Positions 53,803 to 64,000 of a stretch of DNA of 64,000 nucleotides are shown piece after piece; the stretch's first letter is position 1, and the number at the start of each line of letters is the position of its first letter. This DNA is from Paracamarosporium sp. OC-R06-R3 (lineage: Eukaryota; Ascomycota; Dothideomycetes; Pleosporales; Didymosphaeriaceae). The stretch spans positions 186,001 to 250,000 of the forward strand of contig JACVRA010000051.1 of assembly GCA_019828545.1 (NCBI GenBank), in the 5' to 3' direction. The position numbers and the translations under genes are program-made. The notes beneath the pieces were generated by a model. That model was given only the letters and a program-made list of their open reading frames with translations. It was not told the DNA's origin and searched no databases.

Positions 53803-54151
53803 CTTCAAGAGCCCTGCGTCCTGTCATGCTATGAATAAACCTATGCCACTCTTTGATGCAATGTTGCCGACAGCTGGAGCGCTAAGCCCAGACCACGTAC
53901 CGGTGCCTCTGTGGGTGGCAGCCTGCGCATAGCAAGTGAGGAGCAAGCAAGCATCCGTCACGTAGCATTTTGTGAAGTTTGGGCGAGAGTTTTTGTCTCA
54001 GGTCCAACAATACATTTGTCGATCCAAAGCAAACAACCTAGATTTGCATCTATAAAATCCCTAGATGTTTCCTTCACTCTCCGCACTCTTTTCCTCTCAC
54101 ACACACTCCACTCCAACACTACACCTCGGATCATTCTAAGCTATTTCGACT
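53803..54151. promoter_or_regulatory. Promoter of the 119-aa protein gene, TATA box at 54051
   Basis: CTATAAAATCC has TATAAAA at 54051-54057, about 95 bp before ATG 54152. A CT-rich leader (CTCTCACACACACTCCACTCC) follows, the usual pyrimidine-rich stretch before fungal transcription starts. Confidence 0.5.
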
Positions 54152-54511
54152 ATGTCTGACATCGATACCCGGGGACTAGGCTGGCTCCGTGTATATATTG
54201 GGCTAGGTCCCGGACAACAGATGTCGCTTCGAATCGAAACCAGCGGCACCAGTCCAATCAACACCTTTGAGTCAGAATTTAGTATCAATGCACATACAGC
54301 GACCGTCAATTTTCAACCAACAGTTTTTCCAGCGCCACATCTCGTCAGGGAACTTGGTTGGTTTAGAGACGCCACTGTCTTCACGCAAGTTGCCCTAGCC
54401 GAGCCCATTCCGACGCAGCCTGCCTCAATCTTCAACCAGTGGGCTGCCAATGTCATCGCAGAGCTTCAGTCGAATCACAACAACGATTGGCGCCCATACA
54501 CCTACTTCTAA
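54152..54511 (+). CDS. Hypothetical 119-aa protein
   Basis: Single-exon frame from ATG 54152, preceded by a TATA box and a pyrimidine-rich leader. The protein is rich in polar residues with beta-strand-like alternation (LRVYIGLGPGQQMSLRIETS; FSINAHTATVNFQPTVF), has no Cys and no signal peptide, and ends with a helix (IFNQWAANVIAELQSNHN). The presence of promoter elements and protein-like composition argue for a real gene. Family unknown. Confidence 0.5.
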   Translation: MSDIDTRGLGWLRVYIGLGPGQQMSLRIETSGTSPINTFESEFSINAHTATVNFQPTVFPAPHLVRELGWFRDATVFTQVALAEPIPTQPASIFNQWAANVIAELQSNHNNDWRPYTYF

Positions 54512-55084
54512 TCATCACCTGCCCTCCGCCGAGTACCCAGAAACTTAGCACAGCAGCATTTTCCCACATCACCTCGAACTCCTTCCGCTCAGAGGTTGCC
54601 GCATTACAGATGAAGTCGTTGGTCGCGTCGTGGAGATGCATGAGTGATAACGGGGGAGCTGGCTCTCTACCTGCTGGAGTTGTTGATGTTCATTGGAGTT
54701 ATTGGTGTTTGTTGGAGTTAGTGGCGCTTTCATAGATTGGTATTGCTTCTCGGATATAGTCACAGGGTGCATGTATGTTCGAAGAAGTGAGCTCTTGTAT
54801 ACATAGAAATTATAGGGAAACGCTAGAGAAAAATATGTTCTATGATCGTGTGTATTCTGCTGATCTGGCATAACTACCCTATGTAACAATCTAAGCAATT
54901 TACTTACTAAAATGGACTACACTAGCTCGTTTTCCGTCAACAATGATATGTACCTGGTCTATAATTATGGCGCGCAACAATGACAGTATAACTAACTAAG
55001 ATCTTTATCATTTGACTTAAAACGTAGGATCAAATCGATAGGCCCTCGCCACTCCGTCCTTTAACTCATACGTATCCCGACCAT
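54512..55084. other. Intergenic, no gene supported
   Basis: 573 bp. A GTTGTTGATGTT..GGAGTTATTGGTG stretch at 54675-54722 is an irregular trinucleotide-like repeat. AT-rich beyond 54790. Confidence 0.4.
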
Positions 55085-56092
55085 CTACCCAAAAATATAA
55101 CCGCAACATTCACCTATCCGGTACTTGAAAGCCACCTGCTCTTCGTAGGGGTCTTCGAAATATTCCGCCACCTTGGCTTTCCAGCGATCCTTTCTTGCGT
55201 CTTCAACGGTCGAGGGTACCTTTTCAAAAAGTGCTTTTGGTTGTGTAAGACCGAGCGCTTCGAAGTAAGCAGGACACCATGCTAGACTATTCCAATCAAT
55301 AATAGTCACTTCGAAATCCGACGCATCCTGGAATTCCTTGCCATCAAGTGGGCGCACGACCATGTTTTCCAAGGAAGCATCACGGTGTGTGAGGGTAGGA
55401 GCTGTTCCGGTGAAACTTGTTAGAGTGGATTTGAATTCTGTGATGGCAGCCTCTTGTCCCGTTCGCCACGCATTGAAGTCAATACTTGAAGCACTTATAG
55501 CTGCAGATAGCTCCATAGATGTATATAGTGCTGAGACTAGGTCTTCGTATGACTTGTAAGGGCCGAGCATTTCCTTCCTGGTTGTTGATAGTGCATGGTC
55601 ATCATAGTTGAATGGTTGATGTTCAATCCTGCCGTAATAGCCTTCAGAGGGAACAGAGCGGAGTAGCTGAAATTGTTCCGATAGCTTTGAGTGGATTTTG
55701 TCTTGTTGCTTTTCGTTCAAACTTTTCCAAAGTTCATAACTTAGTGATTGACCTTCGACGTATCCCAACACTAAGTAGTATGGCGCCTGATTGTCTCCAT
55801 TCTCACTGAAAACTGCACGTACCTCGGGTACACGGACTTGGGTGTTCTTTCGTAACCATAACAAATTTTCTGCTTCCTAGTTTCAGTTAGTGTGGTGAGT
55901 CAGATAAATGAGATCGGGATGACTAGCCTGGATAAGGCGTACACTCCAGTCAGTCTTCACTACATTGTCACCAATTTTACAGGTAGGACGGAAACTATGA
56001 CGTTGTTGAATAGGGTTGTCTTTCATTCCCTGTTCAATTTCTTCAACTGTAGGTATAATTGGATTGTTCGGCGCTTTGTACGGGATGGTCAT
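55085..56092 (-). CDS. APH-fold phosphotransferase-like protein
   Basis: 318 aa from ATG 56092, or 363 aa from the in-frame ATG 56227. Exons are 56092-55928 and 55876-55085. The intron 55877-55927 has a GC donor (CAG|GCTAGT), branch ACTAACTG and acceptor CTAG. This choice restores the conserved SVRLIQ-EAENLLWLRKNT segment; a GT donor 15 nt upstream (GTACGC) would delete VRLIQ. Catalytic residues of the APH/choline-kinase fold are seen: Lys in VVKTDWS, His219 and Asp221 in LTHRDASLENM, and Asp249 in VTIIDWN. Fungal genomes hold many such genes, and the substrate is unknown; antibiotic resistance is not implied. Confidence 0.82.
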
Positions 56093-59000
56093 CTTTGCAC
56101 ATTTCGAAAGTGGCAGTGGCTGAATAGCTTCTTCTCCCCTCTTCCAAATCTTGAGTACAATTTCCCAAGCCTCAGCCCATGTCCGCACATTGAGGTGTTC
56201 TTGAAAGACTTCTGCTTTAGAACGCATTGGGGAGCAGTCGATATGATGATAGAACGATCCAAAGTAACGATTAAAGGTAGCGGTTTAAGGTAACAAGTCG
56301 AGTGCTTTCGGCCGTGTCCTAGAGAAGTCTTGATGTTCCAGTAAGATCGGATCCTTATATAATAAGAGATCCATAGTCCCGCACGAGAACCATAACTCCT
56401 TCGTGTCTTGGCTAGATTGTATCACAATCAAAAGCGTATTTATATCAGCGTCATAGGCTTGTTTCAATGATAGGATTTCTTTCAATGTCGTCTTCATCTC
56501 TAAGACCAGTCCTCATGATAGTACCGGGTCCATAGGAATCCAAGGCTATTACTTTCGATTCCCAGTCCCAGTAGCCTAGGTCCATTAGCTAAGCCTTTGT
56601 GTAGGCCCTGGCGAAACCTTCATGTGCACATACAATCTATTGATTTACCCTTACAGGCCTTTTAGACAATCGCAAATAAAAGTATCCTAAACTGAATCGC
56701 CTTTCGACACTAAGGTTGAAGCACGTTCAAGAACTCCCACAGTTCCTTTCATGTAATTTAGCCTGAAGGATTGATCATTTCCCCTTTATAGATCAAGTGT
56801 CCAAGAAAACGATGCGGATGCAACACAAATATGCGCATGGGAAGGGATCCACAATCGCCACAGACAACGTCCTTGTCAGAGATGAGAATATTAGGTATTT
56901 ACTATTCAGAGACAGTGCAAAAGGTCCGATTGTTCACGCTAACAGAGTATCGTATACTTGATCTTTAGGGTCAAGCATGTATGTCTTTGTTGTTCGATGA
57001 TCGAAAACCTATTAGCACATCCAGCACTCAGGCCAAACCTTCAAATCATTTTGTCGCCTCCGAACGCATTCTGTTATTCGTGATGCTTAGTTCGATCTCC
57101 TTGGACAGATGCCACGTGTCAGCTATGAAAGTCGCACGAGGTTGGTTACACAAAATTTTGAGGCAAGCAAGTTCATTTTCATTGTATGTGTCTTGGGAAG
57201 TCTTGGCAGTCACACAGTTTACATAGGCTTAGCAGCTGCCTCATAGATAAGGTAAAGAGGCTCTTGATCATTGGATACCACGGGAGATACCACTTGACAG
57301 ATTACACGTGATTGGCGAGTTCCAGCCAGCATGCGAAGACCCCATAAGAGACTTAGGTGAAGAGTATACTTACCCAAATGAATTATACAAAGGCACAGTT
57401 TGTCGGCGAAGTAGATCTGCTTCTAGTTAATTCTAAGAGGCATTATTGCAAATCATGATGCACTGCTAGAAGGTGTAAGTCGTCATTCTGTGAAAAGCCT
57501 TTGTGGCTGCTCGCCGAACTGAAACGAGACCGCGGAACCCAACGATACAAGATAGAAACTCAAAATTAGACAGCCACTCATGCGCACGAGGGCTTGACTC
57601 CAACGCTTTAACATGCAAGTCTGTACTGAAACGCCGCTTTAGGTACAAAGCCGTAGTACAAAGCCGTGCCACAATTCGAATCCCAGCCTTCCCAATTAAT
57701 GAATAGATCCCCGCACCACTGTAATTTATCACGTGATGCATCACGAAATGGCTCAAGGTTTGCTTAAGATCCTAATCTTCGTCTTGAAAATGCCTCTACG
57801 CGTGGAATTCAAAGGAAACATATAGGTACATTCTATTCCCCACTTTGACCGACATTGTCGTACCAGCCGAGGCGACTTCACTGACAAATCCTGCGGTAGT
57901 CTGTGGCTGTGTAACTTGAAGATAGCCCCTAGGTACGACGGCGTGAAGTTTTTGAACGGATGTAGAACAACAGTCATCAGCTGACATGGCGTTTGCGAGT
58001 TGGAAACTATCCAGTCACGACCTGGTAGTGAACGATGGTGGAGGCAACAGTCCAAGAATATAGCAAATCCTCACGAGCAAACCCATAATAACGCAAGGTA
58101 TTGATAGCACGGGATAATACGGGATGCTAAGTGCGTCATCACAGGGCAATACGATTCCTTCTCCGTTCTGAAGAGTTCTTTTCCCTGTTCCCTTAGGCTC
58201 CGGAATTAAGCCGTAGGGAGGCCTTGAATCAGGGAAGAAATATCTCTCCACCTCGCACTACGGCTCTGCCCGCGGAACGCCGCTGACATCCTTCGATATA
58301 ATGAGCGCACGGGTAGCCTAGGAGGACGTGGCATTGCAACTGTTCATTAGGGCTGACCTTGGGACCGACCTGGGTAACATTGTTAATCATCTGCTTGTCT
58401 GGGCTGTCGTACAGTGCCAATCCTGACAGGACGAGAAGCAATATGGCGTGAGAAGGCCTGTGTTCTGAAAGGCGGTGGGTGAGTCCGATGTTTTTACCGG
58501 GGCCTCTGACAGTCAAGGCGGCTAAGATAACCGGATCAGGTAAAATCGTTGCATCGGATGCAGGATGCTATCACTGAATCTGTCAAAAGGATACTAATAT
58601 CCACATATATTCAGCGCTGTGGAGAACGATGGATGTAAGAGGCTCGGAAATCCCGGGACACTCGCGGAGTGGAGACTGAGGCATGTGGCTGCATGGTACT
58701 TGAATATGAGGGCAGCTGCGTTATTATAAGTCGAATCAGACATAACACGGGTACAAATCAAGCGGAACGTTTACCGAAAGTCCTTGAATTGCCGGGTTAT
58801 GTTCCGGATGTCACCGAGAGGAATCGTTCTGCTTCTCTACGTGTCTGAGCCTTTTACCCCTAGCCACGTGATCATCAGGTGAACTTCATTTTGATCGGTC
58901 TGTCCTGGATTTTCAAGCCTTCTATAGTCGTCCCTCAACGTTACTTTGTCGTAGCCGCTTAGGCAAGAGTCATTTGATAAGTTTTCCCCGAATCACATTT

Positions 59001-59224
59001 GTCAAGTCACGTATGAAGGGGTGAGGCACGAAGGTTTGAAAAATATCTTGATTTCATTCGTCTACATGCAAATCCTGTGCGAACGATGTATCGTGACTCT
59101 CTTGAGTAATCTTGGAAGTTCTAAAGAGCCGTTCCAATCCATAGCTGGTATCCCATGATGATATAAAATATATGTAGAATAGAAGTGTACCTCTCCGAGA
59201 GCGCAGCAAACGAAGAAAGAGCAT
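56093..59224. other. Long gene-poor stretch
   Basis: About 3.1 kb. Minus-strand frames at 56497-56285 (70 codons), 57756-57466, 58055-57753 and 58516-58229 show no domains. The 56497-56285 frame could hold a 5' exon of the APH gene, but I found no in-frame splice. TTCGAATCCC near 57673 resembles a tRNA T-loop without a cloverleaf. No transposase or reverse-transcriptase fragments seen. Confidence 0.4.
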
Positions 59225-60854
59225 TCAATGCCCACCTCCCGACGAGTTGGAGTTGTCGGCGCATGACCATGCTCCAGAGCTGCCATTCTTGTAGTCGTTG
59301 ATAATCTCGACAATCGCAGCATATGAACCGGCCACCATGATGTATGTTCCGATGATAATGACGAAAGAGCTGAAAATAAAGCCGCACATCCACTTGGCAT
59401 TCCTCGTCCGTCCCTTGAAGTTGTCGTACAGCCACATCATTCCAAGAGGCTGCAGCGACATGAAAGTGGCGAGCAATGCTCCAACCAGAGAGATCAGACT
59501 GCCAAAGTTGGGTACGGCGGAACAGATGATGTAGGCCACGACCGTCACACCCAGAACACACGAGAGCCACGTCATCCAATGGGTCTTAGAGTTGGAGACA
59601 AGGTGCTTGGAGCCCTTGAGCGCGCGAATGAAGATGTATTTGGCGGGGTAATGGGTAACGAGACAGGTTGACACGATAAGACCAGGGAGCGCGAGACCAT
59701 AGCACACACGCTTGAGGAGTGGGCCAGCAGATCCAAGGGCTGGCGAAGCGACGAAAGAACCGCAGTAGTAGTAGACTACGATGCCCACGAGTAGGTACAT
59801 GCCGGTCATGACACCTTGGCATGTGAACATCGCCTTGTTGTAATCATTGGGATTTCGCATTTCCGAAATGATGGCGAAGAAACCAGGCGTTCCGGCGTAG
59901 GCAAAGATAAATGCGTTGATAGCGCTCATTCCTTCGACGAAAGTTGGATTGCCCACAAGCTTATAGTCAGAGTGATAGACACCGGTCTGTGGTGCGGCTG
60001 CTGGCCGTTCTTGAACACCGACCGCAATGGTCAAAGTTAACACTACGCATGTTAGTGGCCGCAAAAACATAATGCACAACGAGATGCAACGTACGAGCAA
60101 CGATGATGGACACGACTCCGATCCAAGCAAGCCACGAGATCTTGCCAAGTGTTCGTATGCTACCGGTGAGGAAACCGAGGACCGCAGCAACAACAACAAA
60201 GACTGCAGTGCAGGCGCCGTGTAGGGACAAAGCGTTGAAAGCGGTAGAGATTCCAGAAAACCCTGCAGCAGCAACGCAAATCCACCCTGTGTGAGGTTAG
60301 TAATATATCTTGAAAGAAGGAGGATGTGCCCATACATAGTAGGAACAAGACGCAAAAGACCTCTTTGCCAACTTTTCCAAACAGCTTCTCGCCTACATCG
60401 ACAATGCTGTATACTTCTGGATGTCGACGTTTGAAGACACCGACGATATAATTTCCCCAAGTGATCATACCACCTGCTGCCAGCAAACAAATGACTCCAG
60501 GAATGAGACCTAAGGCATCGAATGCAGACGGGATTGATAACACGCCGAGACCGATTTGGGTTTTTATCATAATAACAACAGTACCCATCCACCCAACCTG
60601 CTGAAGTTAGTTACTGCAATGTCACGGGTTGCCTAAGGGGTCCATACGTTGCGATAGTTGGGTCCATCCTCTGTGATTTCGCCGAAAACATCGTCACTGA
60701 TGCTCATGCGTCGCTTGCTTCCATGTCCAATGCTGAAAACGCTTCCACGGCGGTGCGTCTCCGTTGGCTCGAGACCATCGATGCCATCTTTTTCATCCTT
60801 CTTCTGGTGTGGATGCGCCTGCTCCACATCGTCCCATTTCGGTTCGTAAGACAT
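59225..60854 (-). CDS. Amino-acid/auxin permease (AAAP) family transporter
   Basis: 492-aa membrane transporter of the Aa_trans (AAAP) family, which includes the Neurospora neutral amino-acid permease MTR. Exons are 60854-60648, 60597-60336, 60286-60095 and 60042-59225; introns are 60598-60647, 60287-60335 and 60043-60094. The cytosolic N-terminus (about 1-70) is charged and contains RRMSISDDVFGEI. The first helix pair reads VVIMIKTQIGLGVLSIPSAF, the family's substrate-path segment. Around eleven hydrophobic helices follow, including NAFIFAYAGTPGFFAIISEM (conserved in AAAP) and FGSLISLVGALLATFMSLQP. Plasma-membrane amino-acid uptake is the likely role. Confidence 0.92.
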
Positions 60855-63800
60855 GATGTACTCGTTGGCCGTCGTGTGACTTATTCCATAAAGTAAACGA
60901 GAAAACAGAAAGTAGGAGAAGAGTGAATGTCGTTCCCAATTCAACGGAATGGTTTCGAGATATAGGAAAAATGGGGTAGACGACGGATCTGGGGAAGAGG
61001 ATACTTGTACGTAATATCTGGGGTCCTAGAGGGAGATACGTAGGAGGCACCAGGGCCCCATCCGTAACGACTCGAGCGACCTTGAGAGGCGCTAATGTAT
61101 GCATGGGCCAGTGTTTTGCCCCAGCGGGCTCTAAACCGGTCCCTTACGGTCCCTTTTGCGCTTCATTCTGGTTTTGCGCCAACCGCGTGACATCCCGATA
61201 TTGTCGGTAACGAAGCCGACAGCCCTTACTTACCGTGCGCTCGCAACATCCGAGAGTACTACGTCATCCTCAAAAATCCAGGCACCGTCACGGTGTAGAT
61301 ACTCGTGAGTTCTATCGTCAAGTTTCAGCGTCCCCTGCTTCTCCAGAAGCATGTCAGCCACACCCGTTGGCGTTGATCCCCCCGTTGATAAGTGCACATC
61401 GCGCGGACAGGCAAGGCATTCCGAGAGCAAGCCAAGTGTTCGCGATTGCCGGGGTTGACAATCTCGCGGCTGCGCACGCGGCTCATGGCCAGCGCGCACC
61501 AATGACGTAGAGTGCCATCAATGAGGCTCCGGCCAGGTTGACTGGGCCGAATGAATAGCGGGCCGGGGCACTTGCGGGGATAGCGCCCGCCAGATAGAAG
61601 GGGCTGAGGTTCCTAGCGCTAGTGGCGACGATCTCGAACACCCGCTCTGATATCAACAACGGTTCAGTTCCGACTGCACATCCTTTTCTGCGTACTAGCA
61701 GGAGTGTGTCTTGTGGCGTGTTAACGCTACTCTCGGTCTTAATTATGCTCTCGAGCCCGCGTGCGGCTCCGTCCGCCAGACAGATGCTCTCTGCTACCCG
61801 TGAGAGCTCGGCGGTCCTACCTCGGCTTTGCATGCGGCAAGTGATCCCGAGTCCGGAATCACTGCCGTAGACTCTCGAGTCTCAAGGCACCTTAGACTAA
61901 CCACATGGAGCAAGTGCTGTGAAATCAGTCCTCGAGGAGCTTTGGCTCGGTCTCCTCGCATGCCGACATGATAGTATGGGATGCAAGACACGGATCGACG
62001 AACCACGCGGTCGAGGACGAGGTGTTGGTAATGCTAGCGGGGGAATTGCTATTTAAGAAAGAGGTGGCGATGAGAGCGGTCCACGCGGCCTATGCGTAGG
62101 ACTTGCTGCACCTAGCGTTGACCATATTAGGACGGGTGTGGGAACCATGCTGGCTGATATAAGATCCTAAGATAAGGTATGAAGCTGGACGAGGAAAATG
62201 AGATATCAGATTGTACGGAAATTAGAAAGGCAAATCGTCGTTTTGACTCTTCCTCCCAAAGATCTATCTGTTGACTTTTGCCCTTTACATTTGACTATAG
62301 AAGATCGATTACTTCTGCCTGGTGACCCATTACTCTATTAGCACATATGCATATTTGCCTGTCAGCCACACTGGTCATCTCCCTTCGAACACCCCTATAT
62401 CTGAGGGCTGGTTGAGTACGTGATGTTCAGTTTCGTTGTACCTTATATTTGCACCGAGTCCGGGTGGTGCTCAGGGGGGATCCTAAGATACCTAAACAGG
62501 AACACTCAGATGTTTCCTGCTGTTATCCCTGTGGCAGAGAGCCGTTGTAGCCTATGCCCGCTTCTGCGTTCCGAGCATCCTGTCTCCAATTTTCTTACCC
62601 GACAAACTACGGGACGAGTATGCGTCCTCGCCCTCACCCTTGTCGTCATAATCGGCATCATCAGAGTGAACAGACCTCAGACCGTCGAACCCGTCAAACT
62701 TATGATCCAGACCAATTTCCACACCGTCCCAACCGGCCCACAACACAGTGACACAAACCCCGATATGTGGATTCAGTCAGTGGAAATTTGTGCTAGGGGG
62801 CTGGCCTTTGGCTCACCGCTCAACCCAATGGGATCTAGAACTCCGGTCCTGTATCTTCGTACATCGGAACAGCTTTCTTATCTCTGTCTTTGCGGCCGCG
62901 GCTTTCAACGCGACCCAGATTACCAAGCCTGATATGGAAATCAATACAGGAACTCTATCTCGGTAAGGAAAACGAGTACAAGCCCGGGAAGTGGATCGTT
63001 ACAGATGATGTAAGAAAGATAACCCAGATCGAGCGGGCCAATTGCCTTCTTGAACTGACGTATGTCAAATTGGAACGTTTCTGCTATGAGAGATAGGGAA
63101 AGCTGCAGTATCGAGTTAGTATTCGCGAAGGCTTGTGGGTTCATAAACGGAAAAGGTCAATAGTTGGGATGGTGATAACTGTCATTGTAGGCTTTTCTTG
63201 TTCAGCTTTTATTGCTAGTCTGATGATTTAACTGGTGATGCCTGCAGTTGTGTCTATAAGTTTCCGTGTTCTAGTGTCGAATGGATCGGTGTTATGGATC
63301 AATGAGGCTGTCTTTGACGTCCATCTTGATGCCTCGTTTAAATTGGTGATGGCTTTATGCTCCAGCCTCAGATCAGTGAGAAAAGTTAGCCGGTTTACAT
63401 CGATATCTATGCTTTTATGTTCACCTTTTGATTTACAGCTTTGTACTCTCTGTTTCCACGTTCCGTTATCCACTGAATCTCTCCTATGTTAATATCGAAT
63501 TGGCTGAGCAACGGTTTATTGCTGATGGTGCCCATATTGCACTGTTATTTGGATAAGGAACATTGCAAGATCTGCACAGTAGGATTTTAGTCCACCGCAC
63601 AAACTTGAGCAACGACGACAAGGGGAAGTAAATATTGAATAGTGATTGACTTCCATCCCGCGCCATTTCATGTGATGCGGCTGATAGAGAGTATGCGTAC
63701 GGATGCTTCACATCTACCCTGTTTCTGATACCAACCTTCTGGAAATGTTACCTCACTCCATTTCTCCTTCCGCTATTGGTGCTTCTTTGTGTTCGTTAAA

Positions 63801-64000
63801 CCGCAAGGGCAATCATTGCCAAAGAATTGCAAAGCTAGGAGTGCAGCTGAGTATCGATTCTCAAGATTCAAATTCGCCTAACATTTAGTTAGGCGCTCAC
63901 GGGGCACGACAGAGGAAACTCTATACAGAAAGCCAAGACTTGAAACACAAATTAGATAAAGAAACAGGACTTCATCGAGGCGGCTCCAGATCGAAATAGA
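60855..64000. other. Right end, no gene supported
   Basis: About 3.1 kb. From 61180 to 61880 the DNA is noticeably GC-richer and a minus-strand frame (61833-61483, 116 codons, open a little further upstream) reads as protein-like (ESIIKTESSVNTPQDTLLLV; SERVFEIVATSARNLSPFYL), but no family is recognised and no partner exon was found. A 170-codon plus-strand frame at 62420-62932 has a hydrophobic stretch (VCVLALTLVVIIGII) but a mixed, non-coding look. The last kilobase is AT-rich. Confidence 0.4.

Noticed and set aside
56285..56497. 70-codon frame as a 5' exon of the APH gene
   Set aside because: Candidate donors and acceptors between it and the 56227 frame leave the wrong phase.
57640..57690. 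TTCGAATCCC, a tRNA T-loop-like motif
   Set aside because: No acceptor stem, D arm or anticodon arm can be drawn around it.
62460..62560. Minus-strand GCCACAGGGATAAC, similar to a conserved LSU rRNA segment
   Set aside because: Only about 13 bases agree; flanks do not continue the rRNA, so it is taken as chance.
1..64000. CRISPR arrays, bacterial operons, intact transposons, polyketide or peptide synthetase genes
   Set aside because: None seen: genes are intron-split eukaryotic genes, no regularly spaced repeats, and no transposase, reverse transcriptase or megasynthase motifs found.

Overview
The window looks like nuclear DNA of a filamentous ascomycete, most likely a dothideomycete. Genes are split by short introns, mostly 45-75 nt, with GT..CTAAC/CTGAC..AG signals. 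The gene families are typical of Pezizomycotina: a PTH11/SAT4-like membrane protein, DUF3176, GFA-family enzymes, an SKG6-like single-pass protein, an HSPA12-like Hsp70 and APH-fold kinases. The class is inferred from gene content only. There is no sign of prokaryotic or organellar DNA. Exon/intron structures were worked out by hand from reading frame, splice signals and conserved protein motifs; exon limits are given in each entry.

Left part (1-12 kb): the 3' end of acetoacetyl-CoA synthetase, a rhodopsin-like membrane protein, an intron-containing tRNA-Lys(CUU), a GFA-family enzyme, an F-box-like/ankyrin protein, a gene-poor AT-rich stretch holding a frameshifted coding relic, and a DUF3176 membrane protein broken by two in-frame stop codons. 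Middle-left (13-30 kb): a dense housekeeping block with a secreted GH43 glycosidase, methylenetetrahydrofolate reductase, an ACMSD-like amidohydrolase, mitochondrial D-2-hydroxyglutarate/D-lactate dehydrogenase, proteasome subunit alpha4, a CHY zinc-finger protein, a WD40-inositol 5-phosphatase and a second GFA protein.

Middle-right (30-49 kb): mostly lineage-specific or poorly known genes. These are a coiled-coil protein, a secreted 378-aa protein of unknown fold, a small coiled-coil/Gly-Ser-rich protein, a phytanoyl-CoA dioxygenase-family enzyme with two palindromes in its promoter, a small RNase III-domain protein, an HSPA12-like ATPase, a 496-aa single-pass membrane protein, an 800-residue disordered protein, a secreted cysteine-rich protein with a Kex2-type site and a mucin-like single-pass membrane protein. 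Right part (49-64 kb): the divergent pair eIF4A-III (FAL1) / SF3a60 (PRP9), which share a 228-bp intergenic promoter and both act in the splicing machinery; a diverged tandem repeat of about 257 bp; a small hypothetical gene with a TATA box; an APH-fold kinase; a long gene-poor stretch; an AAAP amino-acid transporter; and about 3.1 kb with no gene I can support.

Points of most interest: the DUF3176 pseudogene whose two stops are both CpA-to-TpA changes; two GC-AG introns supported by protein continuity; very small exons (18 nt and 5 nt); two stop-free introns with lengths divisible by three (one in SF3a60, itself a splicing factor); the FAL1/PRP9 shared promoter; the 257-bp tandem repeat; and several unassigned secreted or membrane proteins. 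I found no CRISPR array, no intact transposon and no clear secondary-metabolite cluster.
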